The notes beneath the pieces were generated by a model. The model was given only the letters and a program-made list of their open reading frames with translations. It did no database searches and was not told the origin of the DNA. Below, in pieces: positions 63,197-64,000 of a stretch of 64,000 nucleotides of DNA (position 1 is its first letter; every line of letters begins with the position of its first letter). Both the position numbers and the translations under genes were made by a program. The stretch is from Chryseobacterium edaphi. GTDB taxonomy: Bacteria; Bacteroidota; Bacteroidia; Flavobacteriales; Weeksellaceae. The stretch covers positions 744,001 through 808,000 of the forward strand of contig NZ_JAOTEM010000001.1 of assembly GCF_025628985.1 (NCBI RefSeq), read 5' to 3'.

Positions 63197-64000
63197 ATGA
63201 AAAAAACACTTATCATTTCTAAAGCACTTGCTTTTGTTTTTGTACTCGGTTCAACATCAGAATTTGTGCATGCTCAAAATCGTACAGAGTCTTCAGAATT
63301 ATCTTCTGAGAATTTTCCTAAAATAACGAAAACTTCAGCAATGGGAAATTTTTATTCAGATTTTGGTGGCAAGAACATTTCATCCCAATCTTTACATACC
63401 AATCTGAATAAATGGATGGGTACAGATCAGAATCATTCTTTTAAACTGGTTGAAACTGTAAAAGATGATCTTGGATTTGTACGAGATTCTTTTCAGCATT
63501 ATTACAAAAATGTAAAAGTTGCTGACGAATTGATCTATATTCACGAGAAGAATGGTAAAGTAACTTATGTAAATGGTGAATTGTCGGAAAACATTAATTT
63601 ATCAATCATTCCGCCGCTTTCTCAGTCGGAAGTTGAAAGTATTGTCAATGCAGATATGAAAGTAGCTGGTGTTACTTTCGATGAATTTAATCAGGTTATT
63701 ACAAAAGTGTATGCGGACAGAGGGATTGAATTGCATTTGGTTTCGCAGATCAATGCATTGTCTCTAAAGACTTTACAGGGTTATATGTATTATGTTGATA
63801 ATACAACTAGAAAAATTGTAAAAAAGCTTGAAAAGATTCATCGTCATAATATAACGCCAATTCAAAATAATATTTCTCCAGTTAATAAGATATCTTCAAA
63901 TGATCAAAAGTTATGGATCAGCCCATTGGTAGATACTTCTTCAACAAGTGCAACGTACTATAAAGGCAATCAGCAGATTACTGTAGATTCGAATAATGGT
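63197..64000 (+). CDS. M4-type metallopeptidase precursor (partial, 3' end outside window)
   Basis: The first 268 codons are present. A signal peptide (LAFVFVLGSTSEFVHAQ) is followed by an FTP domain (KDDLGFVRDSFQHYYKNVKV, then ADELIYIHEKNGKVTYVNG) and a PepSY-like pro-region (QSEVESIVNADMKVAGVTFD). This is the propeptide order of secreted thermolysin-like peptidases. The catalytic domain (HEXXH) should lie beyond 64000. It is secreted and self-processing in the family. Located 77 bp after the sigma-linked membrane gene. Confidence 0.8.
   Translation, partial: MKKTLIISKALAFVFVLGSTSEFVHAQNRTESSELSSENFPKITKTSAMGNFYSDFGGKNISSQSLHTNLNKWMGTDQNHSFKLVETVKDDLGFVRDSFQHYYKNVKVADELIYIHEKNGKVTYVNGELSENINLSIIPPLSQSEVESIVNADMKVAGVTFDEFNQVITKVYADRGIELHLVSQINALSLKTLQGYMYYVDNTTRKIVKKLEKIHRHNITPIQNNISPVNKISSNDQKLWISPLVDTSSTSATYYKGNQQITVDSNNG

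Overview
The window looks like the chromosome of a Flavobacteriia (Bacteroidetes) species, most likely Chryseobacterium or a close relative. This is judged from protein content and promoter style, since no rRNA is present. It is AT-rich. Several promoters carry the Bacteroidetes -7 element TAnnTTTG with very short leaders, and one secreted protein ends in a type IX secretion sorting domain. No tRNA, rRNA, CRISPR array or intact insertion sequence was seen.

Layout. 0-6.4 kb: a VOC protein with a MarR regulator, a lipoprotein, an ATP-grasp ligase, and a minus-strand operon panB / MarR-GNAT fusion / PaaI thioesterase / small membrane protein, headed by a second PaaI copy broken by an in-frame stop. 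6.4-15.3 kb: a very AT-rich accessory island with decayed coding remnants, two small DNA-binding-type proteins, a perfect 26-bp hairpin, and a complete four-gene jetABCD (Wadjet/MksBEFG-type) SMC anti-plasmid system. 15.3-31.8 kb: Na+/H+ antiporter, CDF transporter, two HxlR regulators each divergent from an oxidoreductase-type gene, a PIG-L / 34-residue peptide / sodium-solute symporter operon, and an aldo-keto reductase / SDR / AraC operon. 32-42.4 kb: a PAS histidine kinase; a minus-strand TetR / ABC1 kinase / DUF2256 / photolyase-like / TIGR03643 / SDR / MarR series; and an S24-type repressor followed by AlkB. 42.4-48 kb: a Crp regulator, a large secreted metallophosphoesterase, two decayed fragments, and an ArsR / quinone oxidoreductase operon with repeated operators. 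48.2-57.4 kb: a glycan or glycolipid gene cluster (two glycosyltransferases, UDP-galactopyranose mutase, glycosidase, acyl-CoA dehydrogenase homologue, PIG-L deacetylase, NodS-like methyltransferase, cupin) with its own Crp/Fnr regulator. 57.4-64 kb: a duplicated-module membrane protein, a third Crp paralogue, an LLM flavin oxidoreductase, a PAP2 phosphatase, an ECF sigma factor with a membrane partner, and the start of an M4-type metallopeptidase.

How parts work together. Three promoters in the 48-53 kb cluster each carry a TGAT-N4-ATCA-type box about 30 bp upstream of a -7 element, the geometry of class II activation by a Crp/Fnr protein. One box precedes the glycosyltransferase operon, one the internal crp gene, and one lies upstream of the acyl-CoA dehydrogenase operon. 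The deacetylase, methyltransferase and glycosyltransferase chemistry resembles that of Nod-factor enzymes, so an N-modified acylated amino-sugar product is a reasonable but untested guess. The Wadjet operon is the clearest defence system. The Crp-controlled glycan cluster is the best candidate for an undescribed pathway.
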